Assembly: GCA_017450485.1 (NCBI GenBank)
Contig: JAFSTN010000022.1
Span: 1-55,146 of the forward strand
Direction of reading: 5' to 3'
Origin: Lachnospiraceae bacterium
Lineage (GTDB): Bacteria; Bacillota; Clostridia; Lachnospirales; Lachnospiraceae
Length of the DNA stretch: 55,146 nt
The notes under the pieces were generated by a model that made no database searches, was not told where the DNA came from, and saw only the letters and a list, made by a program, of their open reading frames with translations. Below are positions 1 to 9,393 of the stretch, one piece after another. Position numbers and translations under genes: made by a program. Position 1 is the first letter of the stretch; every line of letters starts with the position of its first letter.

Positions 1-175
1 GAAATGCCCAATTCAATTCAAGGGCTTGCGTAGCAAGGCTTCCTTTTCAAGGGAATACGTGGTAGGATGAACATTGTTCAGATTCTTATCACAGACAGGG
101 ATAGTCTTTTCTGTTTATTCCGAATACAATTTTACGCTGCCCGGATGGCCTGAAATAGTGACATAAGGCAGATAT

Positions 176-189
176 TTTGATACACTAAA
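176..189. promoter_or_regulatory. possible FabT-type operator near-palindrome
   Basis: The sequence TTTGATACACTAAA is one transposed base pair away from a TTTGAT/ATCAAA-type inverted repeat. It lies about 37 bases upstream of a MarR gene whose protein resembles the FabT group, and known FabT boxes have this general form. No convincing promoter pair could be assigned around it. This is weak evidence, offered as a candidate autoregulatory site only. Confidence 0.22.
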
Positions 190-225
190 GATTGGTACTT
201 CAATACATATGGGGAGTGTCGATCC

Positions 226-663
226 ATGGATGTGCAAACCGCTATAAATCAGGTCCTGGTCAGATTGTTCCGGAGGATCAATACCCTCGAGGAAAAGGCT
301 ATCTGCAAGGATGAATATAAGAATATAACGCTGAATGAGGCTCATGTGATCGAGGCGATCGGCGAGAACGGACAGAGCAATATGACTGCCGTTGCCAAGG
401 CACTGGATGTCACTACAGGCACGCTTACCATCTCGGTGAACTCGCTTGTCCGTAAAGGACTGGTGAACAGAGAAAGATCCGAGGAGGACCGCAGAGTGGT
501 TCTGGTCAGCCTGACGGATAAGGGGAAAGAACTCCATCACCGTCATGCCGAATTCCACGACCGCATGATCAGCGATATTACAGATAATCTGGATGAAGAG
601 GAGATCCGTATTCTGGCGAGAGCGCTGGATAAGCTGAATGATTTCTTCTCATCCTGCGAGTGA
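226..663 (+). CDS. MarR-family transcriptional regulator, FabT-like
   Basis: A 145-residue winged-helix regulator of the MarR family. The recognition region reads MTAVAKALDVTTGTLT and is followed by the family's wing motif RSEEDRRVVLVSLT near residues 85-100. The N-terminal helix (VLVRLFRRINTLEEKAI) and the ending in FFSSCE resemble the FabT-like group of clostridia, which control fatty acid synthesis. No fab gene is adjacent here: the next gene is a sugar kinase 31 bases downstream. The ATG is preceded by GGGGAG. It could instead govern the downstream pentose operon. The family assignment is firm; the target is unknown. Confidence 0.85.
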   Translation: MDVQTAINQVLVRLFRRINTLEEKAICKDEYKNITLNEAHVIEAIGENGQSNMTAVAKALDVTTGTLTISVNSLVRKGLVNRERSEEDRRVVLVSLTDKGKELHHRHAEFHDRMISDITDNLDEEEIRILARALDKLNDFFSSCE

Positions 664-694
664 TTGACAGGTTGTAAGTATACGGAGGGTTGTA

Positions 695-2290
695 ATGAGT
701 GATGTAAAACAGAAGATTGAGAGCGGTCAGACATATCTGGGGATAGAGCTCGGTTCTACCAGGATAAAGGCAGTACTGATCGATGACAGTTTCGCGCCCG
801 TAGCGCAGGGATCCCATGAGTGGGAGAACCGCTATGAGAACGGTGTATGGACTTATTCTCTGGAGGATATATGGGATGGTCTCCAGGACTGCTATGCCGA
901 TCTGGCATCGGACGTACAGAAGCAGTACGGTGTGACGCTGACGACTGTCGGCAGCATCGGATTCTCTGCGATGATGCACGGATATATGGCATTCAATTCC
1001 GAGGGCAAGCTGCTGGTACCCTTCAGAACATGGCGTAACTCCATGCAGGAAGCCGCTTCCACGAAGCTTACCGAGGTGTTCGGATTCCATATTCCTCAGA
1101 GATGGAGCATAGCCCATCTGTATCAGTCGATCCTGAACGGAGAGGAGCATGTGAAGGATGTTGCTTTCTTCACCACGCTTGCAGGATATCTGCACTGGCA
1201 GCTGACCGGCAGCAAGACTCTCGGTGTAGGTGAGGCTTCGGGCATGTTCCCGATAGATCCTTCCACAGGGCAGTTCAATACCGGTATGATCACGAAGTTC
1301 GACGCACTGGTAGCCGATAAGGGTTATCCATGGAAACTCGCGGACATCATGCCCGATGTTGCATCTGCAGGTGCGCAGGCAGGCACTCTCACCGAGGAAG
1401 GCGCGAAGAAGCTCGATCCCAGAGGCAATCTGAAGGCAGGTATCCCGCTCTGTCCTCCCGAGGGAGATGCGGGTACGGGCATGGTCGCTACGAATGCGGT
1501 CAAGCAGCGTACCGGTAATGTATCAGCCGGCACATCCGTTTTCTCCATGGTAGTTCTGGAGAAAGATCTGTCGAAAGCATACGAGGAGATAGATATAGTC
1601 ACTACACCTACAGGCGATCCCGTAGCGATGGTACACTGTAACAACTGTACTTCCGATATCAATGCATGGGCAGGACTGTTCAGAGAGTTCGCCGAGCTGA
1701 TCGGTCCCGGTGTGGATACCAACAAGCTCTACACCACACTTTTCAACGTAGCGATGAGTGCCGACAAGGATTGCGGAGGACTGTTGTCATACAACTATAT
1801 CTCCGGTGAGAACATTACCGGATTTGAAGAGGGACGTCCGATGTTCATACGTCAGCCCGATGCGAAGTTCACATTGGCGAACTTCATGAGAACACATCTC
1901 TACAGTGCTGTCGCAGCGCTCAAGATCGGTAATGACATTCTCTTTAACGAGGAAGGCGTGACCGTGGACCGTATCACCGGACACGGCGGATTCTTCAAGA
2001 CTCCCGGTGTGGGACAGCGTATCATGGCAGCGGCTCTGAACGTGCCCGTTACATGTATGGAGACAGCCGGTGAGGGCGGCCCCTGGGGCATGGCTCTGCT
2101 TGCAGCTTATATGCAGCTTAAAGCAGACGGAGAGACTCTCGGTGATTTCCTGGAGAACAGGGTATTCAAGGGTGAGAGCGGAGAGACCGTAGCGCCTGAC
2201 ATCGCCGACATCAACGGTTTCAACGAATTCATGAAAGCATACAATTCCGGCATCGCTGCACAGAGAGCAGCCGTGGACGGACTTAAATGA
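695..2290 (+). CDS. FGGY-family carbohydrate kinase, probable L-ribulokinase
   Basis: A 531-residue sugar kinase of the FGGY (hexokinase/actin fold) superfamily. The first phosphate-binding motif [11 protein letters not shown] is near residue 17, a second phosphate loop ([12 protein letters not shown]) is near 275, and the C-terminal adenosine region ([16 protein letters not shown]) is near 455. It would phosphorylate a ketopentose in the cytoplasm. The next gene, araD, uses L-ribulose 5-phosphate, so L-ribulose is the likely substrate. The protein does not look like the Bacillus/E. coli AraB type, and clostridia are known to carry a non-orthologous ribulokinase (AraK) in this role. The ATG follows ACGGAGGG. 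Xylulokinase is the main alternative. Confidence 0.82.
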   Translation: MSDVKQKIESGQTYLGIELGSTRIKAVLIDDSFAPVAQGSHEWENRYENGVWTYSLEDIWDGLQDCYADLASDVQKQYGVTLTTVGSIGFSAMMHGYMAFNSEGKLLVPFRTWRNSMQEAASTKLTEVFGFHIPQRWSIAHLYQSILNGEEHVKDVAFFTTLAGYLHWQLTGSKTLGVGEASGMFPIDPSTGQFNTGMITKFDALVADKGYPWKLADIMPDVASAGAQAGTLTEEGAKKLDPRGNLKAGIPLCPPEGDAGTGMVATNAVKQRTGNVSAGTSVFSMVVLEKDLSKAYEEIDIVTTPTGDPVAMVHCNNCTSDINAWAGLFREFAELIGPGVDTNKLYTTLFNVAMSADKDCGGLLSYNYISGENITGFEEGRPMFIRQPDAKFTLANFMRTHLYSAVAALKIGNDILFNEEGVTVDRITGHGGFFKTPGVGQRIMAAALNVPVTCMETAGEGGPWGMALLAAYMQLKADGETLGDFLENRVFKGESGETVAPDIADINGFNEFMKAYNSGIAAQRAAVDGLK

Positions 2291-2311
2291 TAAGATCAGG
2301 AGGAGCGTATC

Positions 2312-3007
2312 ATGTTAGAAGAACTCAAAAAAAGAGTGTACGAAGCCAATATGCTGCTGCCGAAATACGGACTTGTGACTTTTACCTGGGGTAATGTCAG
2401 CGAGATCGATGAGGAGCGCAAAATTTTCGCCATCAAGCCCAGTGGTGTGGAGTATGAGAAACTGACTCCCGACGATATGGTTCTGGTGGACCTGAACGGC
2501 AAGGTTGTGGAGGGCAGTCTCAGACCTTCATCCGATACTCCCACTCATGTGGAGCTGTATAAAGCGTTCACTTCGGTGCATGGCATAGTTCATACCCATT
2601 CACCTTATGCTACGAGCTGGGCTCAGTCGGGACGTTCGATCCCCTGCTACGGTACCACTCATGCAGACTATATCTACGGTGAGGTACCCTGTCTCAGATG
2701 TCTGATGGACAAGGAGATAGCGAAGGACTATGAGAAAAACACCGGCCTTCTGATAGTCAGCGAATTCGAGAGACTGTGTCTGGAGCCCGAGGCAGTTCCT
2801 GCGGTATTGTGCAAGAATCACGGTCCTTTTACATGGGGCAAGGATGCACATGATGCAGTACACAATGCCGTGGTCCTCGAGCAGGTAGCCAGAATGGCAT
2901 ATATGGCAGAGCAGATCAATCCACGTATCCAGCCTGCACCTCAGGCACTTTTGGATAAGCACTATACACGTAAGCATGGCGCCAACGCATATTACGGTCA
3001 GAAATAG
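2312..3007 (+). CDS. araD: L-ribulose-5-phosphate 4-epimerase
   Basis: A class II aldolase-family enzyme of 231 residues that converts L-ribulose 5-phosphate to D-xylulose 5-phosphate. The metal-binding histidines are visible as HTH at 94 and 96 ([13 protein letters not shown]) and in [10 protein letters not shown] at 170, matching the spacing in E. coli AraD. The N-terminal [18 protein letters not shown] stretch is typical. It begins 21 bases after the FGGY kinase behind AGGAGG, so the two are almost certainly cotranscribed. Its product feeds the transketolase genes that follow. No arabinose isomerase or pentose transporter lies in the window. Confidence 0.93.
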   Translation: MLEELKKRVYEANMLLPKYGLVTFTWGNVSEIDEERKIFAIKPSGVEYEKLTPDDMVLVDLNGKVVEGSLRPSSDTPTHVELYKAFTSVHGIVHTHSPYATSWAQSGRSIPCYGTTHADYIYGEVPCLRCLMDKEIAKDYEKNTGLLIVSEFERLCLEPEAVPAVLCKNHGPFTWGKDAHDAVHNAVVLEQVARMAYMAEQINPRIQPAPQALLDKHYTRKHGANAYYGQK

Positions 3008-3017
3008 GAGGGCAGAT

Positions 3018-3857
3018 ATGAACAAACTTGAGTTGCAAAAAACCGCAAACGAAGTCCGTAAGGGCATCGTGACTGCTGTACACGGAGCCGGAGCCGGACA
3101 TCCGGGCGGATCTTTATCTGCTGCAGATATCTTCACTTATCTGTATTTCGAAGAACTGAACATCGATCCCAAGGATCCGAAGAAGAAGGACAGAGACCGT
3201 TTCGTTCTGTCAAAAGGACACACAGCTCCGGGTCTGTATTCCGTACTGGCTAACAGAGGGTATTTCCCGGTAGAGGATCTGCCTACACTCAGACACCTCG
3301 GATCATATCTGCAGGGTCATCCCTGTATGCAGGAAACTCCCGGTGTGGACATGTCATCAGGTTCACTCGGACAGGGTATCTCGGCAGCAGTAGGTATGGC
3401 TCTGGCAGCCAAGCTGGATGGTGCTTCATATCGTACATATACACTGCTCGGTGACGGTGAGATCGAGGAAGGCCAGGTATGGGAGGCAGCTATGTTCGCC
3501 GGAGCGAAGAAGCTTGATAACCTGGTAGTGATCGTGGACAACAACAATCTGCAGATTGACGGACCTATCGATAAGGTCAACAATCCTTATCCCATCGACA
3601 AGAAGTTCGAAGCATTCAATTTCCATGTGATCAACATCGACGGTAATGACTTCGATCAGATAGATGCTGCCTTCAAGGAAGCACGCGAGACAAAGGGTAT
3701 GCCTACCGCTATCATCGCAAAGACCGTTAAGGGCAAAGGCGTATCATTCATGGAGAACAACGTAGGCTGGCACGGCAAGGCACCGAATGATGAAGAGTAT
3801 GCTGTGGCTATGGCAGATCTTGATAAGATCGGCGAGGAATTGGGAGGTGCAAACTGA
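3018..3857 (+). CDS. transketolase, N-terminal (TPP-binding) subunit
   Basis: A 279-residue N-terminal half of a split transketolase, the form usual in clostridia and archaea. It transfers two-carbon units in the nonoxidative pentose phosphate pathway together with the next gene. Visible motifs are AGAGHPGGSLSAADI near residue 24, FVLSKGHTAPGLY near 62 and the thiamine-diphosphate/Mg site GDGEIEEGQVWEAA at 145, ending with the NNN of VDNNNLQIDG. The start at MNKLELQ is chosen because AGGAGGG lies just before it; an upstream in-frame ATG at 2976 lies inside araD. Its TGA shares a base with the next start (TGATG). Confidence 0.95.
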   Translation: MNKLELQKTANEVRKGIVTAVHGAGAGHPGGSLSAADIFTYLYFEELNIDPKDPKKKDRDRFVLSKGHTAPGLYSVLANRGYFPVEDLPTLRHLGSYLQGHPCMQETPGVDMSSGSLGQGISAAVGMALAAKLDGASYRTYTLLGDGEIEEGQVWEAAMFAGAKKLDNLVVIVDNNNLQIDGPIDKVNNPYPIDKKFEAFNFHVINIDGNDFDQIDAAFKEARETKGMPTAIIAKTVKGKGVSFMENNVGWHGKAPNDEEYAVAMADLDKIGEELGGAN

Positions 3858-4801
3858 TGGCAGATGTAAAAAAGATCGCAACACGTGAGAGCTACGGAAA
3901 TGCTCTGGTTGGAGTCGGCAAGGAAAACCCTGATGTGGTGGTACTCGATGCCGATCTGGCCAATGCAACCAAGACAGGTATATTCCAGAAGAAATTCCCT
4001 GACAGGCATATAGACTGCGGTATCGCAGAGTGTAACATGACAGGTATCGCTGCGGGACTCGCTACCTGCGGCAAGATTCCTTTTATCAGCTCATTCGCAA
4101 TGTTCGCTGCAGGACGTAACTATGAGCAGGTACGCAACTCCATCGGATATCCTCATCTGAATGTAAAGATCGGCGCTACCCATGCAGGTATCACTGTAGG
4201 TGAGGATGGGGCATCACACCAGTGTCTCGAGGACATCGCTCTGATGCGTACCATCCCCGGAATGACCGTGATCGTACCCGCTGATGATACTGAGGCTCGT
4301 GCAGCCGTTCATGCGGCAGTAGATTATGTAGGTCCCGTATACTTGAGATTCGGACGTGCGGCAGTGCCGGTGATCAACGATCCCGCTACCTACAAGTTCG
4401 AGATGGGCAAGGGTGTAGTCCTGAGAGAAGGCAAGGATGTGACCATCGTAGCTACAGGCATCACTGTGGCGGCTTCTCTGGAAGCAGCCGAGGCTCTGGC
4501 AGCAGACGGTATCGATGCCGAGGTTATCAACATCCATACCATCAAACCTCTGGACGAAGATCTCATCGTTAAGTCCGCAACCAAGACCGGCAAGGTCGTT
4601 ACCGCAGAGGAGCATTCCGTAATAGGCGGACTCGGATCTGCAGTATGTGACTGCCTGTCGGCGAAGCATCCCGTTCCCGTATACAAGATCGGTATCAACG
4701 ATCAGTTCGGTGAATCCGGATCAGCGGGAGCACTGGTTCAGAAGTATGGACTGGATGCAGTCGGTATAGCGAAGAGCGTGAAAGGATTCTTAAACAAATA
4801 A
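3857..4801 (+). CDS. transketolase, C-terminal (pyrimidine-binding) subunit
   Basis: The partner subunit of the split transketolase, 314 residues. It contains the pyrimidine-binding domain (CGIAECNMTGIAAGLATCGK near residue 55, with the catalytic glutamate of AECNM) and the C-terminal transketolase domain (AEEHSVIGGLGSAV). It is coupled to the N-terminal subunit through a TGATG junction and has GGGAGG upstream. It resembles deoxyxylulose-phosphate synthase in fold, but the split organisation and partner make transketolase the clear call. Confidence 0.95.
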   Translation: MADVKKIATRESYGNALVGVGKENPDVVVLDADLANATKTGIFQKKFPDRHIDCGIAECNMTGIAAGLATCGKIPFISSFAMFAAGRNYEQVRNSIGYPHLNVKIGATHAGITVGEDGASHQCLEDIALMRTIPGMTVIVPADDTEARAAVHAAVDYVGPVYLRFGRAAVPVINDPATYKFEMGKGVVLREGKDVTIVATGITVAASLEAAEALAADGIDAEVINIHTIKPLDEDLIVKSATKTGKVVTAEEHSVIGGLGSAVCDCLSAKHPVPVYKIGINDQFGESGSAGALVQKYGLDAVGIAKSVKGFLNK

Positions 4802-4802
4802 G

Positions 4803-5483
4803 ATGGGACATAATATACTGGCACCGTCAATACTGGCGGCCGACTGTGCGGATCTGCGCACAGAGATACAGGCTATAGAGACAGAAGGGGCAGAGTACGT
4901 TCACATCGATGTGATGGACGGGGTATTCGTGCCCTCTCTGTCTTTCGGGATTCCGATCGTGGAGTCAGTCAGAAAGATAACGAAAATGGTTCTGGATGTG
5001 CATCTGATGATCATACATCCGCTGAAGTATATCAAACAGTTTGCACAGGCCGGAGCCGACAGCATAACCTTCCATATGGAGTCTGAGGATGATCCGGATG
5101 AGGTCATCGATGCGATACGCGCAGCAGGCTGTAAGGTAGGCATATCCATCAAACCGGGCACACCGGTCGAGGATGTATACCGGTATCTGGACAAAGTCGA
5201 TATGCTGCTCATCATGACAGTGGAGCCCGGATTCGGAGGACAGCCGTATATCCCCGAATCCACAGCCAGGATCGCTCAGGCGAGATACCATATCAACTCC
5301 AATGCTCTGAACGTTGACATAGAGGTGGACGGCGGCATAACCGAAAAAACCGCGGCTACAGTCATCGAGGTGGGAGCAAATGTGATCGTGGCAGGCAGCG
5401 CGATCTTCCATGGAGACGCGGCAGATAATACCCGCAGATACGTGAAGCTGCTGAGTGAAAAGAAAGTGGGTGAAGTTCTGTGA
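4803..5483 (+). CDS. rpe: ribulose-phosphate 3-epimerase
   Basis: A TIM-barrel epimerase of 226 residues that interconverts D-ribulose 5-phosphate and D-xylulose 5-phosphate. It has the family signatures HIDVMDGVFVPSLSFG near residue 35, LDVHLMI near 65, MTVEPGFGGQ near 140 and EVDGGITEKTA near 173, holding the metal and catalytic residues. It starts one base after the transketolase stop and ends by overlapping the next start as GTGA. It completes the epimerase/transketolase module that carries arabinose-derived xylulose 5-phosphate into central metabolism. Confidence 0.95.
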   Translation: MGHNILAPSILAADCADLRTEIQAIETEGAEYVHIDVMDGVFVPSLSFGIPIVESVRKITKMVLDVHLMIIHPLKYIKQFAQAGADSITFHMESEDDPDEVIDAIRAAGCKVGISIKPGTPVEDVYRYLDKVDMLLIMTVEPGFGGQPYIPESTARIAQARYHINSNALNVDIEVDGGITEKTAATVIEVGANVIVAGSAIFHGDAADNTRRYVKLLSEKKVGEVL

Positions 5484-6349
5484 AACTGGGGAGAAACGAT
5501 CCGTGCTGGTGTGGAAGCGGCAGGAAATACAAGGTATGTCACGAGAGGATGGATGAACGTATCGAATCCTACAGACTCGAAGGCCATATCGTACCCGGCC
5601 CCGAACAGATCAAAAACGAAGAACAGATACAGGGGATCAGAGACAGCAGCAAGTTGAACATTGCCATACTGGATGAAGTGACCGACAGGATACATGCCGG
5701 CATGAGCACTCAGGATATAGATGACATAGTCAGCAGCCTTACGCAGAAGATGGGCGGCATAGCTGCCCCGCTCGGCTACGAAGGTTTTCCCAAAAGTGTG
5801 TGTACCTCGATCAATGACGATGTGTGTCACGGGATACCTTCTTCCGATATCATCCTGCAGGACGGTGATATCATCAATGTGGATGTATCCACGATCTATA
5901 AGGGATATTTCTCGGATTCATCCAGAATGTTCTGCATAGGCGATGTCTCTCCCGAGAAGAAGCGCCTCGTAGAGGTTGCGAAGGAATGCATGCAAAAGGG
6001 CATAGAGGCCGTTAAACCGTGGACTTTCCTGGGAGATATGGCTGATGCGGTAAACTCCCATGCCAAGGCAAACGGCTACACCATAGTCCGTGAGATCGGC
6101 GGACACGGAGTCGGCATCGAGTTTCATGAGGAGCCTTTTGTGAGCTATGTGACCAAACCCGGTACCGAGATGCTGATGGTTCCCGGCATGGTATTTACGA
6201 TAGAGCCCATGGTCAATATGGGCAAGGCTGATATCTATACCGATGAAGATAACGGATGGACAGTCCATACCGAAGACGGTAAGCCATCCGCACAGTGGGA
6301 GGTAACTCTTGCAGTGACCGAGGACGGATACGAGATACTTACCTACTAG
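5480..6349 (+). CDS. map: methionine aminopeptidase type I with SEC-C zinc motif
   Basis: A 289-residue methionine aminopeptidase that removes the initiator methionine from new proteins. The first 20 residues form a SEC-C zinc motif (GRNDPCWCGSGRKYKVCH), as in the longer MAPs of many clostridia and actinobacteria. The peptidase follows, with metal ligands in INVDVSTIYKGYFSDSS, in the region around GHGVGIEFHEEP, and in FTIEPMV and WEVTLAVTEDG. The start is GTG overlapping the rpe stop. Its place at the end of a pentose operon is probably only transcriptional convenience. Confidence 0.94.
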   Translation: MKLGRNDPCWCGSGRKYKVCHERMDERIESYRLEGHIVPGPEQIKNEEQIQGIRDSSKLNIAILDEVTDRIHAGMSTQDIDDIVSSLTQKMGGIAAPLGYEGFPKSVCTSINDDVCHGIPSSDIILQDGDIINVDVSTIYKGYFSDSSRMFCIGDVSPEKKRLVEVAKECMQKGIEAVKPWTFLGDMADAVNSHAKANGYTIVREIGGHGVGIEFHEEPFVSYVTKPGTEMLMVPGMVFTIEPMVNMGKADIYTDEDNGWTVHTEDGKPSAQWEVTLAVTEDGYEILTY

Positions 6350-6375
6350 CTGTCATTACATGTACCGGAGGACTT

Positions 6376-7956
6376 ATGTTTAGGAAAAAAGGGATATCGA
6401 CGCTTGGCAAGGATGTTGAATACGGAATACTCCAGGCCCTGTCACGTGACTATCTGATCATCGTGGCAGTAGACTCGCGGACCGGAGAGTTCAATGTCAG
6501 CAGATGCAGTGAGGAGTCAGCCCAGGTTCTGGAGGGATATCTGTCATCGGGACTCAGCTACGAGGAGATCGTATACCGGTATGTGGATGATCATGTACAC
6601 GAAGAAGACCGCGTGATCGTGAAGCAGTCTTTCTCGTTGAATAATGTCCGCGAGGAACTGATGACCACGGACAGATTCTCTCTGATGGTCCGTCTGATAG
6701 ATGGTGATATCGTTAAATATGTCAGGGCCGAGATCCGCAGATTCGATATCAGGTCCGATCGCAAATTCCTGCTGGCAGTAAGGGATGTGGACCGTGAGGT
6801 CCATATCGATCTGATGCGTCAGAACGAGCTGAGTGAGGCATACCGGGCAGCGGAAAAGGCTTCGCATGCCAAGAATACATTTATGTATAACCTTTCTCAT
6901 GATATCAGGAGTCCGCTGAATGCCATCATGGGTTATACCACGGTTGCATCGGACAACTTCGATGATCCGAAGATGCTGAAGAAATGTCTCGGACGCATAG
7001 ATGATGCCAGCCATCAGGTGTTGGGTATCATCAGCGAGATCCTCGATATCAACGAACTGGAAGAGGGAGTGGTGAACGTCACCGAACATACTCTGACGAT
7101 GGCGGATCTTGAGAGACAGATAGTTCAGACCGTACAGTCTCAGGTCAGAGACAAGAAGCTTGACTTCATCGTGCACAATACGGATGCAGCCAATCCTGCG
7201 ATCGTTATGGATGACGCACATATAGTGCGTATGCTGGTGAACCTGATCAGCTACTCATCCAGATATACCGAGGCAGGCGGAAACATCACTCTGACCGTAA
7301 ACGCTTCGAATGCTCACGATCCCGATTATCGCAGATATACCTTCATAGTCGAGGATAACGGCATAGGCTGCCCGCCCGAGCAGGATGCCGGTGTGAACAT
7401 ACCTATCGTCAAGCACATTCTGGATGCGCTGGGCGGTATACTTCAGGTTGAGACCAACGAGGGAAAGGGCAGCAGATTTACCGTTGACATTGAGTTCAAA
7501 CTGGCCGGCACCGAAGAAACCGGTTCCGATGCCGAACAGGAAACGGCGGTCGAAGATGTATCACGCATCCTGTCGGGGAAGAGGGTCCTGATCGTCGATG
7601 ATTCATCGGTCAGTGCCGACATAGCCGTTACGATCCTTTCCAACTTCAGTGTGCAGACGGAGGTGGCGAGCGACGGAAATACCGCCATCGACATGATATG
7701 TGCCAATGAGGTGGGGTATTACGATCTGATCCTGATGGATATCGAGATGCCGAATATGGACGGTCATGAGACCACCAGAGAGATCAGAGGACTGCACAGA
7801 CCCGATGCGAAGAAATTGCCGATCGTGGCTTTGACTGCGGACGTATTTGAGAGTACGAAGAAGGAAGCGTTTGAAGCCGGCATGAATGATTTCATACCCA
7901 AGCCGATCGACGTGGTACAGATGAGGGATAAGCTGGCAGGTATCCTGAGAACCTGA
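6376..7956 (+). CDS. hybrid histidine kinase/response regulator with degenerate ATP-binding domain
   Basis: A 526-residue cytoplasmic protein. Residues 20-140 look PAS-like. A DHp domain with the phosphoacceptor in NLSHDIRSPLNAIMG follows (His175), then a reduced HATPase domain, then a receiver (LIVDDSS at 405, phosphoacceptor Asp455 in LILMDIEMP, KP near 520). The HATPase part keeps a DNGIG box at 327-331. The N-box reads NLISYSSRYT, without the usual Asn, and the ATP lid and GTGLGL box are missing (GCPPEQDAGVNIPIVKHIL). It probably cannot bind ATP normally. The start is chosen at MFRKKG behind CCGGAGGA. No membrane segment is visible. Input and output are unknown. Confidence 0.85.
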   Translation: MFRKKGISTLGKDVEYGILQALSRDYLIIVAVDSRTGEFNVSRCSEESAQVLEGYLSSGLSYEEIVYRYVDDHVHEEDRVIVKQSFSLNNVREELMTTDRFSLMVRLIDGDIVKYVRAEIRRFDIRSDRKFLLAVRDVDREVHIDLMRQNELSEAYRAAEKASHAKNTFMYNLSHDIRSPLNAIMGYTTVASDNFDDPKMLKKCLGRIDDASHQVLGIISEILDINELEEGVVNVTEHTLTMADLERQIVQTVQSQVRDKKLDFIVHNTDAANPAIVMDDAHIVRMLVNLISYSSRYTEAGGNITLTVNASNAHDPDYRRYTFIVEDNGIGCPPEQDAGVNIPIVKHILDALGGILQVETNEGKGSRFTVDIEFKLAGTEETGSDAEQETAVEDVSRILSGKRVLIVDDSSVSADIAVTILSNFSVQTEVASDGNTAIDMICANEVGYYDLILMDIEMPNMDGHETTREIRGLHRPDAKKLPIVALTADVFESTKKEAFEAGMNDFIPKPIDVVQMRDKLAGILRT

Positions 7957-9393
7957 TCAGATCTCGTCGTCATCATCCTCGATATTATCCGATATGGGAA
8001 GAGAGAATATGAACTCTGTCCCGACACCTTCGGTAGAGATCACATTTATATGTTCATTATGGGCACGGATTATTTCTTTTGTTATCGAGAGACCTAATCC
8101 CGTGCCCTTTTTGTCTTTACCTCTGGACAGGTCGGACTTGTAGAATCGGTCCCAGATGTTCTTGATGTCATCCTTCGGGATACCGATTCCGGTGTCCTTC
8201 ACACTGACGAATATCTTGTTATGCTTCTCCGTAGTTTCGATCGTTATAGCCGAGTCATGGTGTGAGAATTTCACGGCGTTATCGCAGAGGTTGTAGAGTA
8301 CCTGCTCTATCTTGCCGCGGTCGGCCGATACGTACAAGGTCTCACCGGTGAGTATCAGGTCAAAAGAAATCCCTCTCTCCATGCAGGTTCCGCCGAATGT
8401 TGCGGTGACGTTGCGGATGACATCGTTGATATCAAAGTCGGTGATGTCGAGCAGCATTCCTGAGGTATTCAGGTTATTCAGAGTCAGAAGAGAGTTCGTG
8501 AGCTTAGTCAGGCGGTCCGTCTCGTTAAGCACGATCTTGAGGTATTTTTCATGCATTTCGGGAGGTATGGTGCCGTCGACCATCGCTTCGAGGTAGCCGT
8601 GCATGGATGTGAGCGGAGAGCGGAAGTCATGTGATACGTTTGCAACGAATTTCTTCTGATCATCTTCGGATCGCGCGATCTCTCCTGCCATGTAGCTGAG
8701 AGTCGCGGCGAGGTATCCGATCTCGTCTTCACTGTCCACGCTGAACTCATAGTGCATATTACCGGAGGCATATTGCTCGGTCGCGGTCGTGATCGTCTTC
8801 AGCGGTATATATACCATTTCCGTGAAAAAGATAAGTATGATCAGCGACAGAAGAAACAGGATGATCAGCATGATGTAACAAATATTAAGGATTTCGTTGC
8901 TCGATTTCTCAAGCTCGGACATCGGATAATGGATGACCACGTATCCGTTGATCTTCAGCGAGCTGGATATGGGAGCGATGACTGAGAGCATATCCGTCTT
9001 GAAGGAACCGAAGAAATCTCCCTGCGTATAATATGTACCTGCGGTCACGGCGGGATCGAAGTTCTCTACTATGATCTCGGAGTCGGGGGTCAGTATCTTG
9101 GACGAATCCAGGACCATACGGCCGGACGGATTGATGATCCAGATGGTGGATTTGATATATCTCGACAGTGCGCTGATCTGTGCGCGGACCGTATCCAGTG
9201 AGGCCTGTGAATTATACAGGTCGTTCGCATATGTGTTGGCGATGATGGCGGCTTCACGATAGAGGTCCTCGGATTTCTCTCTGGTCAGATGATCGGAGAT
9301 CATGCTGGATACAAAGGAACCCACTACCACGAATCCGAAGAAGCCGAAAATGATATAAGCCAGAATGAACTTCAGATAGAGGGTTTTCCTCAT
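7957..9393 (-). CDS. membrane sensor histidine kinase (HAMP)
   Basis: A 478-residue sensor kinase. There is a transmembrane helix near residues 8-30, an extracytoplasmic sensing region of about 130 residues, a second helix near 170-192 (CYIMLIILFLLSLIILIFF), then HAMP, DHp (NVSHDFRSPLTSMHGYLEAM), and a full HATPase domain with the N-box NLCDNAVKFS, DTGIGIP and GTGLGLSI. The tail is very acidic (NIEDDDDEI). It overlaps the upstream response regulator by 4 bases (ATGA), so they form one two-component system. Its stop codon directly abuts the stop of the convergent hybrid kinase with no intergenic base. The signal cannot be read from the sequence. Confidence 0.92.
   Translation of the reverse strand: MRKTLYLKFILAYIIFGFFGFVVVGSFVSSMISDHLTREKSEDLYREAAIIANTYANDLYNSQASLDTVRAQISALSRYIKSTIWIINPSGRMVLDSSKILTPDSEIIVENFDPAVTAGTYYTQGDFFGSFKTDMLSVIAPISSSLKINGYVVIHYPMSELEKSSNEILNICYIMLIILFLLSLIILIFFTEMVYIPLKTITTATEQYASGNMHYEFSVDSEDEIGYLAATLSYMAGEIARSEDDQKKFVANVSHDFRSPLTSMHGYLEAMVDGTIPPEMHEKYLKIVLNETDRLTKLTNSLLTLNNLNTSGMLLDITDFDINDVIRNVTATFGGTCMERGISFDLILTGETLYVSADRGKIEQVLYNLCDNAVKFSHHDSAITIETTEKHNKIFVSVKDTGIGIPKDDIKNIWDRFYKSDLSRGKDKKGTGLGLSITKEIIRAHNEHINVISTEGVGTEFIFSLPISDNIEDDDDEI

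Noticed and set aside
1-60. CTTGC-GTA-GCAAG inverted repeat at the left edge as a terminator of an upstream gene
   Set aside because: The stem is only 5 bp and what follows is not a proper T-run; the upstream gene lies outside the window.
115-558. Open reverse-strand frame of about 147 codons opposite the MarR gene
   Set aside because: It is the antisense shadow of a clear MarR coding frame and has no recognisable motif or ribosome site.
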